Source of the DNA: Deltaproteobacteria bacterium
Lineage (GTDB): Bacteria; Desulfobacterota; Syntrophobacteria; BM002
NCBI GenBank assembly: GCA_020350905.1
Contig: CP070843.1
Location: 465,858 to 471,584, forward strand
Reading direction: 5' to 3'
Length of the DNA stretch: 5,727 nt
Positions 1-5,598 of the stretch are shown piece after piece. Position 1 is the first letter of the stretch. Every line of letters begins with the position of its first letter. Made by a program: the position numbers and the translations under genes. Below the pieces are notes generated by a model. That model was not told the origin of the DNA. It was given only the letters and a program-made list of their open reading frames with translations, and made no database searches.

Positions 1-231
1 AATCTGCCTGAAGAGATCCTGCGCAAGGTTGCCGTCAACAGGCAATGGATGAAAAACTACCAGGTTCGTCTGGGTCTGGTGAACAATCCTAAAACCCCTC
101 TACCAGTTGGTCTTAAGGTCATCGGAACTCTGATGGTCGCCGATCTCAAGCGATTGTCCAAAAACAAGGGTGTGTCGAGCGTTCTGAGTTCGGCCGCCCA
201 GCGTTTCATAATGAGAAAGGGCGTTAAGTAA
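1..231 (+). CDS. C-terminal part of an unrecognised protein (5' end outside the window)
   Basis: The frame is open from the first base to the TAA at 229-231 and encodes the last 76 residues of a longer protein. An internal ATG at 49 is unlikely to be the true start, because coding-like sequence (NLPEEILRKVAVNRQW) runs on upstream of it. The visible part is basic and helical, with the phrases VNRQWMKNYQVRLGLVNNPKTPLPVGLKV and DLKRLSKNKGVSSVLSSAAQRF. Spaced helices of this kind, with an NPKTP turn, look like HEAT-like helical repeats; I remember similar tails in deltaproteobacterial hypothetical proteins but cannot name a family. No membrane segment or catalytic motif is visible. The stop lies 30 bp before the MogA-like gene on the same strand, so the two could share a transcript. 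Function unknown. Confidence 0.75.
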   Translation, partial: NLPEEILRKVAVNRQWMKNYQVRLGLVNNPKTPLPVGLKVIGTLMVADLKRLSKNKGVSSVLSSAAQRFIMRKGVK

Positions 232-261
232 GAGGGAAAACTCCGCTCTCGGGTGGTGGAT

Positions 262-756
262 ATGAGACGGGCGGCAATACTGACAATCAGCGATCGGGGT
301 TTCAGGGGTGAGCGCCAGGATGGAAGCGGTCCAGCCGTTCAAGAGATTCTGGACAAGGTTGGATTTTTCATAGCTCATCATGAGGTGCTTCCAGATGATC
401 AACACCTCATTGAAAAACGACTCCGCTACCTTACCGACGAACTTTGTCTGGATCTGGTGGTTTCTACCGGTGGCACCGGGGTCAGCCCACGGGATGTAAC
501 GCCTGATGCCACTCTTGCGGTTGTTGATCGCCAGGTGCCAGGTATGGCCGAGGCGATGAGAACCGCAAGCCTGCTCAAAACCCCCCATGCAATGCTCTCC
601 CGGGCAGTGGCCGGAATCAGGGGGCAGACACTCATCATCAACCTGCCGGGTAGTGTCAGAGGTGCCCGGGAAAATCTCGAATCGATACTCCCGGGCCTTC
701 ATCACGCTTTGGAAAAAATCCGGGGCGATCCGAGTGACTGTGGCGCTTCTTCCTAA
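262..756 (+). CDS. mogA: MogA/MoaB-family molybdopterin adenylyltransferase
   Basis: Cytoplasmic molybdenum cofactor enzyme. MogA-type members adenylate molybdopterin with ATP before metal insertion. The 164-residue product is a single MoCF-binding domain, close to the usual length of bacterial MoaB. Visible motifs are the N-terminal strand AAILTISDRG (4-13), DGSGP (20-24), the signature STGGTGVSPRDVTPDAT (68-84), PGMAEAMR (93-100) and SRAVAGIRGQTLIINLPGS (113-131). The Asp residues of the RDVTPDAT segment are those expected at the active site. I chose ATG 262 because GGTGG lies 5 bp upstream and the protein then begins directly on the first beta strand; in-frame GTG codons at 253 and 256 would add two or three residues. 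MogA and MoaB cannot be separated safely from motifs alone, so the symbol is provisional. No other cofactor gene is in view. Confidence 0.92.
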   Translation: MRRAAILTISDRGFRGERQDGSGPAVQEILDKVGFFIAHHEVLPDDQHLIEKRLRYLTDELCLDLVVSTGGTGVSPRDVTPDATLAVVDRQVPGMAEAMRTASLLKTPHAMLSRAVAGIRGQTLIINLPGSVRGARENLESILPGLHHALEKIRGDPSDCGASS

Positions 757-900
757 CACAGGATTCTGCGGTCGCAGGGGCTGACACCTGAGGACGCCAG
801 GAAGGACGGCCATATGGTTCGCGCTCGCTACGCTCCGCTCAGTCACGCAAGCGGGTTCCCAGTTTCGTGGTCGCAGCAGGTTATTCATGAAATATCCGGG
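757..900. other. Convergent intergenic spacer with short inverted motifs
   Basis: This spacer separates the 3' ends of the MogA-like gene (plus) and the Mut7-C gene (minus). It holds a short hairpin CTGCG-GT-CGCAG at 766-777, and GGTCGCAG occurs at both 770-777 and 869-876. The stretch around 820-855 (GCTCGCTACGCTCCGCTC and following) has the low-complexity, G+C-rich look of REP-type intergenic repeats, with a weak CCGCT/AGCGG stem (835-839 with 850-854). No T-run follows any stem, so I cannot call a Rho-independent terminator, although a terminator for either strand would be expected here. I see no convincing gene. Confidence 0.45.
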
Positions 901-904
901 CTAG
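885..904 (+). repeat. Dispersed 20-bp motif, copy 1
   Basis: The motif TCATGAARTAYCYGGGCTAR occurs here and at 4114-4133 in the same orientation. The copies match at 16 of 20 positions, and all four differences are transitions. This copy runs into the end of the Mut7-C gene and supplies its TAG stop codon (901-903, minus strand). It may be the conserved tail of a longer intergenic repeat family, but two copies in one window cannot prove that. Confidence 0.4.
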
Positions 905-1365
905 TCAAAGTCTGCCAGTATCTCCTCCAGCTGCTGGCGCATCTTTTCTGAATGACTGCCTGGCCAGTAAATCTTGCCGCAATCGCAGCAACGGTGAAAC
1001 TGGCTCTGTGTCTGGTAAATGTAATCTGGCACCTCTGCGCGAACTTCCTCCCTGTTAACTGTGTCGAGTAGACAATTGCAACTGAGGCATCGACTGAAGA
1101 GCTCGGCATCGATCATGGCCAGACGCAACCCTCGGACCACCTCACGGAGCTGCTTTTGGGGTTCATTGGCAGTAACAACGAAAACTCTGCCCAGCTCCTG
1201 CCATGATCCGGCCCTGCGGCCTCTGGTCAGGAAAATCCTATCCTCTCGCAGCCGTTCCACAATCTTTTCATCCGCGGCCTGTCGCAAATACACTACATCA
1301 TATCCGAGAACTCTTAACCACTTTGCCAGTTTTCCCAGCATGCGGTCGGCAACGAAACGCTGCAT
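901..1365 (-). CDS. Mut7-C family protein (PIN-like RNase fold plus zinc ribbon)
   Basis: A 154-residue Mut7-C (DUF82-type) protein, predicted from family knowledge to be a PIN-fold nuclease; substrate unknown. The N-terminal signature RFVADRMLGKLAKWLRVLGYD (3-23) carries the acidic residue D7. The C-terminal part has paired cysteines SRCLSC (C93, C96) and RCCDCGKIYWPGSH (C126, C129), a clear zinc ribbon. In the middle, FLTRGRRAG (45-53) has Gly49 where many relatives have Asp (LLTRD), so one candidate metal ligand is absent. The frame stays open upstream to 1440, but that start would overlap the preceding gene and add 25 residues before the domain. ATG 1365, with GAAGGCGG upstream, starts the domain exactly. 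It is the last gene of the operon, 25 bp after the DUF4292-like gene. Confidence 0.88.
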   Translation of the reverse strand: MQRFVADRMLGKLAKWLRVLGYDVVYLRQAADEKIVERLREDRIFLTRGRRAGSWQELGRVFVVTANEPQKQLREVVRGLRLAMIDAELFSRCLSCNCLLDTVNREEVRAEVPDYIYQTQSQFHRCCDCGKIYWPGSHSEKMRQQLEEILADFD

Positions 1366-1390
1366 TAGAAAACCGCCTTCAAGGACAAAA

Positions 1391-2215
1391 CTACCAGGGA
1401 ACGATCTCGATTCCCTCAGGCAGGGCGAGATGAAAGACACTTGCGTCTAAATCTTCGTTGATCGCAAACTGCTGGTAGCGAATACTGAGATGGGCTTGGC
1501 CTCCCTCCATCACAATGCTTCTGGGGTAAAATGATCCATCAATAGAAACAAAGTCAGAAAAATTGGCCTCAAACTTGCCTTCATTTCTCTGCACTCGTTC
1601 AACCCTGGTCACGATCATGTCCTCACCCTCGAGCCAGATCCTTTGCCTCAGCCGGGCATGCTTGTCTTCCAGTTGCAGCATGAAACTCTCCGCCTCACTC
1701 AACCTGAAGAGTTTTGCTTGTACCCGATGCCATGGCGGTACAATCCCCGCCAACAGCAGGATGGCCTCCCGATCCTGCAATGGAAATTTGACGAGTCTTG
1801 CCAGAGTGCCACTTGAGGCCAAACCTTGATAGGCATGCTCACGACCGGGCTCCCAGATTGTAAATTGGTGGCCATCGCTCACTGCATATAGGACGGGGTT
1901 TCCGAACAAGCCTACCACTTCCAACCGTAAGGAATCAGGAAATTCACTGAGGAGGAAGGCTCTTCCCGACCAGCGCCGTTTCCCTCCCTGAACCCGGATG
2001 GTGCCGACCGCACGGAAACTGAAAAGGTGGTTCTCTCTTTGTTTCAATTGGGCAACAACCAAAGAAACCGGCAGGTCAGCCGGTTCGTAAATGGGTACCT
2101 CCTTGGCGCAGCCGCTGAAAAAGAACAATAGATAAACGTACATTACTAGCGAAACCAGCCGCAGTGGCCCAGCCTCGACTTTGCTTAATCTATGCCATTC
2201 TAGCTCAGGCCCCAT
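1391..2215 (-). CDS. DUF4292/LolB-like outer-membrane lipoprotein
   Basis: A predicted lipoprotein of about 274 residues. The hydrophobic stretch LRLVSLVMYVYLLFFFSGC ends in a lipobox (FSGC) with Cys36 as the modified residue. The mature part reads as alternating beta strands: SFRAVGTIRVQGGKRRWSGRAFLLSEFPDSLRLEVVGLFGNPVLYAVSDG, and later DLDASVFHLALPEGIEIVPW at the C terminus. This matches the LolB/DUF4292 pattern of a half-barrel that binds lipids or lipoproteins, but function is inferred from family resemblance only. The start is uncertain. ATG 2215 has AGGAGG (2219-2224) at a short 3-bp spacing. GTG 2254 overlaps the TPR stop codon as GTGA with GAGGGG upstream, but would put the Cys at residue 49. 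ATG 2143 would leave a signal without positive charge. I prefer 2215. It lies between the TPR gene and the Mut7-C gene in one operon. Confidence 0.82.
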   Translation of the reverse strand: MGPELEWHRLSKVEAGPLRLVSLVMYVYLLFFFSGCAKEVPIYEPADLPVSLVVAQLKQRENHLFSFRAVGTIRVQGGKRRWSGRAFLLSEFPDSLRLEVVGLFGNPVLYAVSDGHQFTIWEPGREHAYQGLASSGTLARLVKFPLQDREAILLLAGIVPPWHRVQAKLFRLSEAESFMLQLEDKHARLRQRIWLEGEDMIVTRVERVQRNEGKFEANFSDFVSIDGSFYPRSIVMEGGQAHLSIRYQQFAINEDLDASVFHLALPEGIEIVPW

Positions 2216-2250
2216 GGCCCTCCTGTATAAATTCAAACCAGGCCCTGAGT

Positions 2251-3999
2251 TCACTGAGCCCCCTCAATGTTTGCTTTTTTCTTGCTTTCCTCGAGCTTGG
2301 ATTCCAACTGCTTCGGGTTTTCATGACCGAGACGCAATGCGCGCTCATAAGCCTCCTGCGCTTCACGCCATCTGCCAAGAGCCTGGTATGTATCTCCAAG
2401 GTGCTCGGTAATCAGCGGATCTTCTGGCAGTCGATCCAGTGCCTTCTGAATCCACACGAGCGCTTCATTGTGGCGGCCCATCTTGAAATATACCCAGCCC
2501 AGACTATCGGTAATGTAGCCATCTCCCGGCTTGATCTGCAGAGCGCGTTTAACAAACTCCTCCGCCTCCTGCAATCGTATGCCCATTTCCGCCAAAGAGT
2601 AACCCAAATAATTGAGAGCATTGGCATCCTTGGGGTCCAAAGCAATCACTTTTTCCATCTCGACAATGCTGTCTTGCCGGTCCCCCATTTTATCCAGAAC
2701 GACACCAAGGCGAAAATGAAGGCGCTGATGGCCTGGAGCCATCTTCAGACCTTGTCTCAAAACCGCCTCTGCTTCAGCAAAGCGCTTGAGTGTTTCGTAC
2801 ATGTTCCCCAGGTAAAGGTAGCCGTCCTCTTCCTCCGGGTGGTTTTCTATTACTTCCTCGAGAGTAGCAATGGCGTCATCTATATCCCCTCGCTTCTCCA
2901 GAATAAAACCACGATGGAGTCTGGCTTTCAGTCCGTAGGGTTCGGAGGCAGGAATTGCATCGAACTCGGCCAAGGCTCGCTCAAAATCCTCCTTCTCTTC
3001 ATAGGCTATTCCCAGGTAGTAACGAATCTTTTGGTTTTCGGGGTCTCCCGCCAGAAGAGTGTTGAAGACTTCTATGGCCTGATCATATTCTTCCAGTTCC
3101 AGGTGGATGAGGCCGACCTTACTCCGCATCTCCAAACCCTTCTCCTCTGGATCCTTTATCTTTTGAAACTCGGCCAGAGCCCCACGGTAGTTACTTTGCC
3201 TCAGGTAAAGATCGCCAAGCCTGGATCGAGCTTGCTTGTTCTCTGGATCAAACTCCAGGATTTTCTTGTACGTCCCCTCTGCATCATCATAGCGGTTTTG
3301 CAGCTCGTAGAGATAAGCCAGGTCCATGAGGGCCATTTCGAGATCAGGTCTGATTTCCAGTGCCTTTTTGTAGTATTTCTCTGCTTCATTGTATTCCTTG
3401 AGCTCCAGTTCCATCCGGGCAAGATAATAATTTGCCACAGGATTTTCAGGATCCAGCTTCACGAGCTCATTCAGAACCTCACGGGCCTCCTCATATCTAC
3501 TCTGGGCAGCGTAGAGGGAAGCCAGCCAGAGCCTGGCCTTTTGTTGTTTCGGATCCAGATCGAGCACTGCCCGGTATTCGGCAATGGCTCGGTCCGTCTG
3601 TTTGAGACTGCTATACAGTCCAGCGAGCATCATTCTCGTTTTGATTGACTGAGGATTTAGATTTCTGGCTCTCTGTGCCGCCTCGACGGCCTTTGCATTC
3701 TGACCTTGGCGCAGATAGAAGGTGGCTAACTCCCCAAAAAGATAGGCCGCCCCGGGGTCTGCTTCCGCGGCGATTTCAAGTTCAGTCAATGCTTCTTTTA
3801 CCCGATTTTGATAAAGAAGCTGACGAGACCGGAGAAAATGGTAGTAGGCGTCAGTGCGGGAGCTCAAGTGAGGTTTAGCCCGTGCTTGCTGGGCGGCAAT
3901 CTCCTTTTCCGTTGCCGCCTTTTGTCCAGTGAGAGCGCAACTCCAAAATGGTGACAACACAAGCAGAGCAATCAGTATAAAAGCAGAATAGCGTCGCAT
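2251..3999 (-). CDS. Large TPR-repeat lipoprotein, first gene of the envelope operon
   Basis: A 582-residue exported protein made almost entirely of tetratricopeptide repeats. A signal MRRYSAFILIALLVLSPFWSC ends at Cys21; the lipobox (FWSC) is imperfect because of Trp at -2, so lipidation is likely but not certain. After a linker rich in Ala, Lys and Glu (22-50), roughly 14-15 TPR units fill residues 51-560, for example AIAEYRAVLDLDP (138-150), EYNEAEKYYKKALEIRP (202-218) and NEALVWIQKALDRLPEDP (511-528). The segment ALNYLGYSLAEMGIRLQEAE (461-480) followed by DSLGWVYFKMGRHNEAL is highly characteristic of proteobacterial TPR lipoproteins. The end is a charged tail. TPR arrays act as protein-binding scaffolds; with a LolB-like lipoprotein next door, a role in outer-membrane assembly is plausible but unproven. 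No good ribosome binding site precedes ATG 3999, and a perfect inverted repeat sits just upstream. Confidence 0.93.
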   Translation of the reverse strand: MRRYSAFILIALLVLSPFWSCALTGQKAATEKEIAAQQARAKPHLSSRTDAYYHFLRSRQLLYQNRVKEALTELEIAAEADPGAAYLFGELATFYLRQGQNAKAVEAAQRARNLNPQSIKTRMMLAGLYSSLKQTDRAIAEYRAVLDLDPKQQKARLWLASLYAAQSRYEEAREVLNELVKLDPENPVANYYLARMELELKEYNEAEKYYKKALEIRPDLEMALMDLAYLYELQNRYDDAEGTYKKILEFDPENKQARSRLGDLYLRQSNYRGALAEFQKIKDPEEKGLEMRSKVGLIHLELEEYDQAIEVFNTLLAGDPENQKIRYYLGIAYEEKEDFERALAEFDAIPASEPYGLKARLHRGFILEKRGDIDDAIATLEEVIENHPEEEDGYLYLGNMYETLKRFAEAEAVLRQGLKMAPGHQRLHFRLGVVLDKMGDRQDSIVEMEKVIALDPKDANALNYLGYSLAEMGIRLQEAEEFVKRALQIKPGDGYITDSLGWVYFKMGRHNEALVWIQKALDRLPEDPLITEHLGDTYQALGRWREAQEAYERALRLGHENPKQLESKLEESKKKANIEGAQ

Positions 4000-4007
4000 A
4001 ACTATAT

Positions 4008-4027
4008 TTCATCTAAGTTCAGATGAA
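4008..4027. repeat. Perfect 7-bp inverted repeat around AAGTTC; candidate recombinase core site
   Basis: TTCATCT (4008-4014) and AGATGAA (4021-4027) are exact reverse complements around AAGTTC (4015-4020). Two 7-bp arms around a 6-bp centre is the layout of a tyrosine recombinase core site. A diverged relative with the same AAGTTC centre lies at 5570-5589. The hairpin also sits 8 nt upstream of the TPR start codon in the predicted leader, so it could instead act as an operator or an RNA structure affecting translation. Confidence 0.5.
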
Positions 4028-4113
4028 TAGTCTCCCCTAGAGTTTCCACTCCGGGTCATCTTGCTGTGAGTAAAAGCCCGAGAAGAAGGATTGTTCACAA
4101 TGGCAAGAGAGCC

Positions 4114-4133
4114 TCATGAAGTACCTGGGCTAA
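4114..4133 (+). repeat. Dispersed 20-bp motif, copy 2
   Basis: Second copy of TCATGAARTAYCYGGGCTAR (see 885-904), with the same orientation and 16 of 20 identities. Because the other copy lies in ordinary host spacer, this one suggests that host DNA continues up to about 4133. The left end of the element would then fall between here and the recombinase stop codon, which competes with an end at 4008-4027. Confidence 0.4.
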
Positions 4134-4139
4134 GTACTT
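4119..4139. repeat. AAGTAC/GTACTT inverted repeat at the predicted transcript start
   Basis: AAGTAC (4119-4124) and GTACTT (4134-4139) form a 6-bp inverted repeat with a 9-base loop. It starts a few bases downstream of the transcription start predicted from the promoter at 4152-4180. It lacks a following T-run on the minus strand, so it is a poor terminator for the recombinase gene. An operator or 5'-end hairpin is as likely. Confidence 0.3.
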
Positions 4140-4151
4140 TATAATGTTGAA

Positions 4152-4180
4152 ATAATACGTTTAAAATCCGCCACTGTCAA
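4152..4180 (-). promoter_or_regulatory. Outward sigma-70 promoter inside the recombinase 3' end
   Basis: On the minus strand, TTGACA (4175-4180) and TATTAT (4152-4157) are separated by exactly 17 bp. This is a perfect -35 box and a near-perfect -10 box. The -35 lies in the codons for the last residues of the recombinase (Leu-Asp-Ser) and the -10 lies just after its stop codon. Transcription would start near 4145 and give a leader of about 146 nt to the TPR start codon, with no terminator between. It is the best promoter visible for the TPR, DUF4292 and Mut7-C operon. Confidence 0.65.
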
Positions 4181-5330
4181 GCGTTTGCGCGAATTTTATG
4201 TCGTCTGTATACCGTTTTGCTTCGTAACTAACGACTAAACGCATAACTGCCGCTGGATCTAGTTTAACATAGTTTTGATACGCTTCTAAACTCCGGTGTC
4301 CGGTAGCGCGCCTGATAATCTCGTCTGAAAATCCCATCTCAACCCATCTGGTAGTGCGAGTGTGTCTAAAACAGTGAAAAACCACCCCTACCCTTTCACC
4401 TTTTTCATTCAGCACTTTATCACCGTGGGTGATACCTGAGTTTTTACATAGAGCCTTAAATTTAATCGAAACTGCGACCGGTGTGTAGTGCTTTTTGTAG
4501 CCACCACGACCCCTATAGGTGAATACATAATCATCCGGTTCAAGCCCATGCAACCTACGGTCCAAAACCTCCTTAAGCTTCGGAGAAATAGGCACAGTTC
4601 GCCTTGCTCCTGTCTTGGTATCAAAGATACCTAGGTCAATGTAATCCACGGTTACGCCGCTTATATGAGCTATATTCAGGTAAATTTGGTTAGCTCTGAG
4701 GCTACAGATCTCTCCTGACCGCATGGCTGTCTCATACCCACACAGTAGTACATCCGCAAAGTCTGGATCTGCCGCAGTGTGTAATTGGTAAAACTCTTCC
4801 TCGCTTATAATCCTACGTGGATTTATCTCGCGAGCGATGGGAAATTCCCCAGGTACGAGATCGCTTTGTATCTTTTTACGCTTCAGAGCCAAACGATATA
4901 TGGCGCTCAAAGCGCCTATCTCATAATCAATAGTCCCGCTCTGCGCGCCCTCAGCTACTCGACGCTCTCTGTATTTCTCTAAGACATCAGCATCGACGTT
5001 TACCAGGCGCCTTGACCCAAGATGTTTAAGCAAGTGAACCGACGCAAATACCTTTCTTTCGTAGCTAACCAGCCTTTGGACTTTGGGTAATTGCATATAC
5101 CAATTACAGAGATCACGCAAGGTTTTGAATCCAGCCTTTTTGACCTTCAGGCCAGCAGCAATCTCTCGATTTTCGTATTGCCTAGCCACCTGTTTTGCTC
5201 TCGCGGCCACAGCCAGCTTGTAGCCCTTGTCACCCTTGCCGCAGTACACCCGCTCACCTTCCACCCTGGCATACCAGTAAGTGGATCCGTTGCGGGTTAT
5301 ACATGTGACACCTTTGATTTTCTTTGCCAT
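4161..5330 (-). CDS. int: Tyrosine recombinase (phage-type integrase)
   Basis: A 389-residue site-specific recombinase that cuts and rejoins DNA through a tyrosine. The N-terminal part (1-45, including a YWYARVEGERVYCG strand pair) looks like an arm-type DNA-binding domain. A helical core-binding domain covers about 67-155, and the catalytic domain about 170-370. All catalytic residues are present: R204 (AMRSGE), K239 (DTKTGARRTVPI), H319 and R322 (HCFRHTRTT), H345 (TGHRS) and the nucleophile Y354 (YQNYV). The start is ATG 5330, with AGGAGG at 5339-5344 spaced 8 bp; the in-frame GTG 5339 and ATG 5336 overlap or crowd that site. It follows the small RHH gene with 5 bp between. The gene looks intact and probably active. 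The attachment site is not certain, and no tRNA target is visible. Confidence 0.95.
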   Translation of the reverse strand: MAKKIKGVTCITRNGSTYWYARVEGERVYCGKGDKGYKLAVAARAKQVARQYENREIAAGLKVKKAGFKTLRDLCNWYMQLPKVQRLVSYERKVFASVHLLKHLGSRRLVNVDADVLEKYRERRVAEGAQSGTIDYEIGALSAIYRLALKRKKIQSDLVPGEFPIAREINPRRIISEEEFYQLHTAADPDFADVLLCGYETAMRSGEICSLRANQIYLNIAHISGVTVDYIDLGIFDTKTGARRTVPISPKLKEVLDRRLHGLEPDDYVFTYRGRGGYKKHYTPVAVSIKFKALCKNSGITHGDKVLNEKGERVGVVFHCFRHTRTTRWVEMGFSDEIIRRATGHRSLEAYQNYVKLDPAAVMRLVVSYEAKRYTDDIKFAQTLDSGGF

Positions 5331-5335
5331 CCACA

Positions 5336-5500
5336 TCACCTCCTTTCTTCAATAGTTTTCTCCCCCAGTTCCGCATACCACGCGAGCGGCTTCGATAACT
5401 TCGCAAGGCAGAGTTGATTCAAGCTAATGCCCTCCTTCTTCGCCTCGGCCAGTAGCTCGCGGTGGATGCTGTCCGGCAATCTCAGTGTTACAGTTTTCAA
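5336..5500 (-). CDS. 54-residue ribbon-helix-helix (CopG/HicB-antitoxin-like) protein, TTG start
   Basis: This short gene begins with TTG at 5498-5500 and ends with TGA at 5336-5338. AGGAGG (5508-5513) lies 7 bp upstream of the TTG. The product starts MKTVTLRLPDSIHRELLAEA. Residues 2-8 give the DNA-contacting beta strand with alternating K-V-L-L pattern, residues 11-23 give helix A, and EGISLNQLCLAKLS (23-36) carries the G-x-S-x-N turn and helix B typical of RHH (Arc/MetJ/CopG) repressors. It then ends in a short charged tail with LAWYAELGEK. The last codons (AGG AGG TGA) form the ribosome binding site of the recombinase gene, so the two are translationally coupled. RHH proteins bind DNA as dimers, so autoregulator or directionality factor are the likely roles. 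No toxin gene is adjacent within the window. Confidence 0.85.
   Translation of the reverse strand: MKTVTLRLPDSIHRELLAEAKKEGISLNQLCLAKLSKPLAWYAELGEKTIEERR
5339..5344 (-). promoter_or_regulatory. Recombinase ribosome binding site within the RHH gene
   Basis: AGGAGG, 8 bp before ATG 5330. It coincides with the final Arg codons of the RHH gene, so ribosomes finishing that gene are delivered to the recombinase start. It decides the choice of ATG 5330 over the nearby GTG 5339 and ATG 5336. Confidence 0.8.
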
Positions 5501-5507
5501 TTTATCT

Positions 5508-5513
5508 CCTCCT
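5508..5513 (-). promoter_or_regulatory. Ribosome binding site of the RHH gene
   Basis: AGGAGG at 7-bp spacing from the TTG start codon 5500. The block AGAAAGGAGG is shared with the site before the recombinase gene. The strong site supports TTG as a real start despite the rare start codon. Confidence 0.8.
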
Positions 5514-5531
5514 TTCTAAAGTATATAAGCA

Positions 5532-5560
5532 ACTATATATGATATCGATTAATTTGTCAA
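5532..5560 (-). promoter_or_regulatory. Sigma-70 promoter of the RHH-recombinase pair
   Basis: On the minus strand, TTGACA (5555-5560) and TATAGT (5532-5537) are 17 bp apart. The expected start near 5525 leaves a leader of about 25 nt to the TTG. The spacer and -10 box overlap the AT-rich motif at 5536-5546, and TATATA occurs on both sides of the start point (5522-5527 and 5534-5539), so a bound repressor would block polymerase directly. Confidence 0.75.
5536..5546 (+). repeat. TATATGATATC motif in the recombinase promoter (candidate operator)
   Basis: An 11-bp match to the tandem motifs at 5674-5697, lying across the -10 box and spacer of the promoter. Short AT-rich repeats are the usual binding sites of RHH repressors, and the small RHH protein encoded just downstream is the obvious candidate ligand. 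This is inference from position and repetition. Confidence 0.5.
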
Positions 5561-5569
5561 GACTCTGGT

Positions 5570-5589
5570 CACATTTAAGTTCAGAGAAA
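5570..5589. repeat. Diverged relative of the AAGTTC site at 4008-4027
   Basis: CACATTT-AAGTTC-AGAGAAA. The six central bases are identical to the site upstream of the TPR gene, and across 5573-5592 versus 4011-4030 the match is 17 of 20, including a run of ten (TAAGTTCAGA). The arms here are much less symmetric. It could be a second recombinase core site, an internal recombinase-binding site, or a chance match in AT-rich DNA. Confidence 0.4.
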
Positions 5590-5598
5590 TAGCACATA

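Noticed and set aside
100..888. A 262-codon open frame on the minus strand
   Set aside because: It is antisense to the MogA-like gene and spans the preceding gene end and the spacer. The translation shows no motif, while the plus-strand gene has full family signatures.
1366..1440. N-terminal extension of the Mut7-C gene
   Set aside because: It would overlap the end of the DUF4292-like gene by 50 bp, and its residues do not belong to the domain. ATG 1365 has its own upstream site.
2164..3648. A 494-codon open frame on the plus strand
   Set aside because: It is antisense to the TPR gene, whose repeats, signal sequence and operon position are convincing. The translation has no recognisable domain, and long antisense frames are common opposite repetitive coding sequence.
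4092..4101. TTGTTCACAA as a possible operator
   Set aside because: The arms are only 4 bp (TTGT/ACAA) around two bases, which is expected by chance, and it is not repeated elsewhere.
5336..5500. Antitoxin of a HicAB-type toxin-antitoxin pair
   Set aside because: The RHH fold fits, but no toxin-like gene lies on either side within the window and the protein is coupled to a recombinase, so regulator is the better call.
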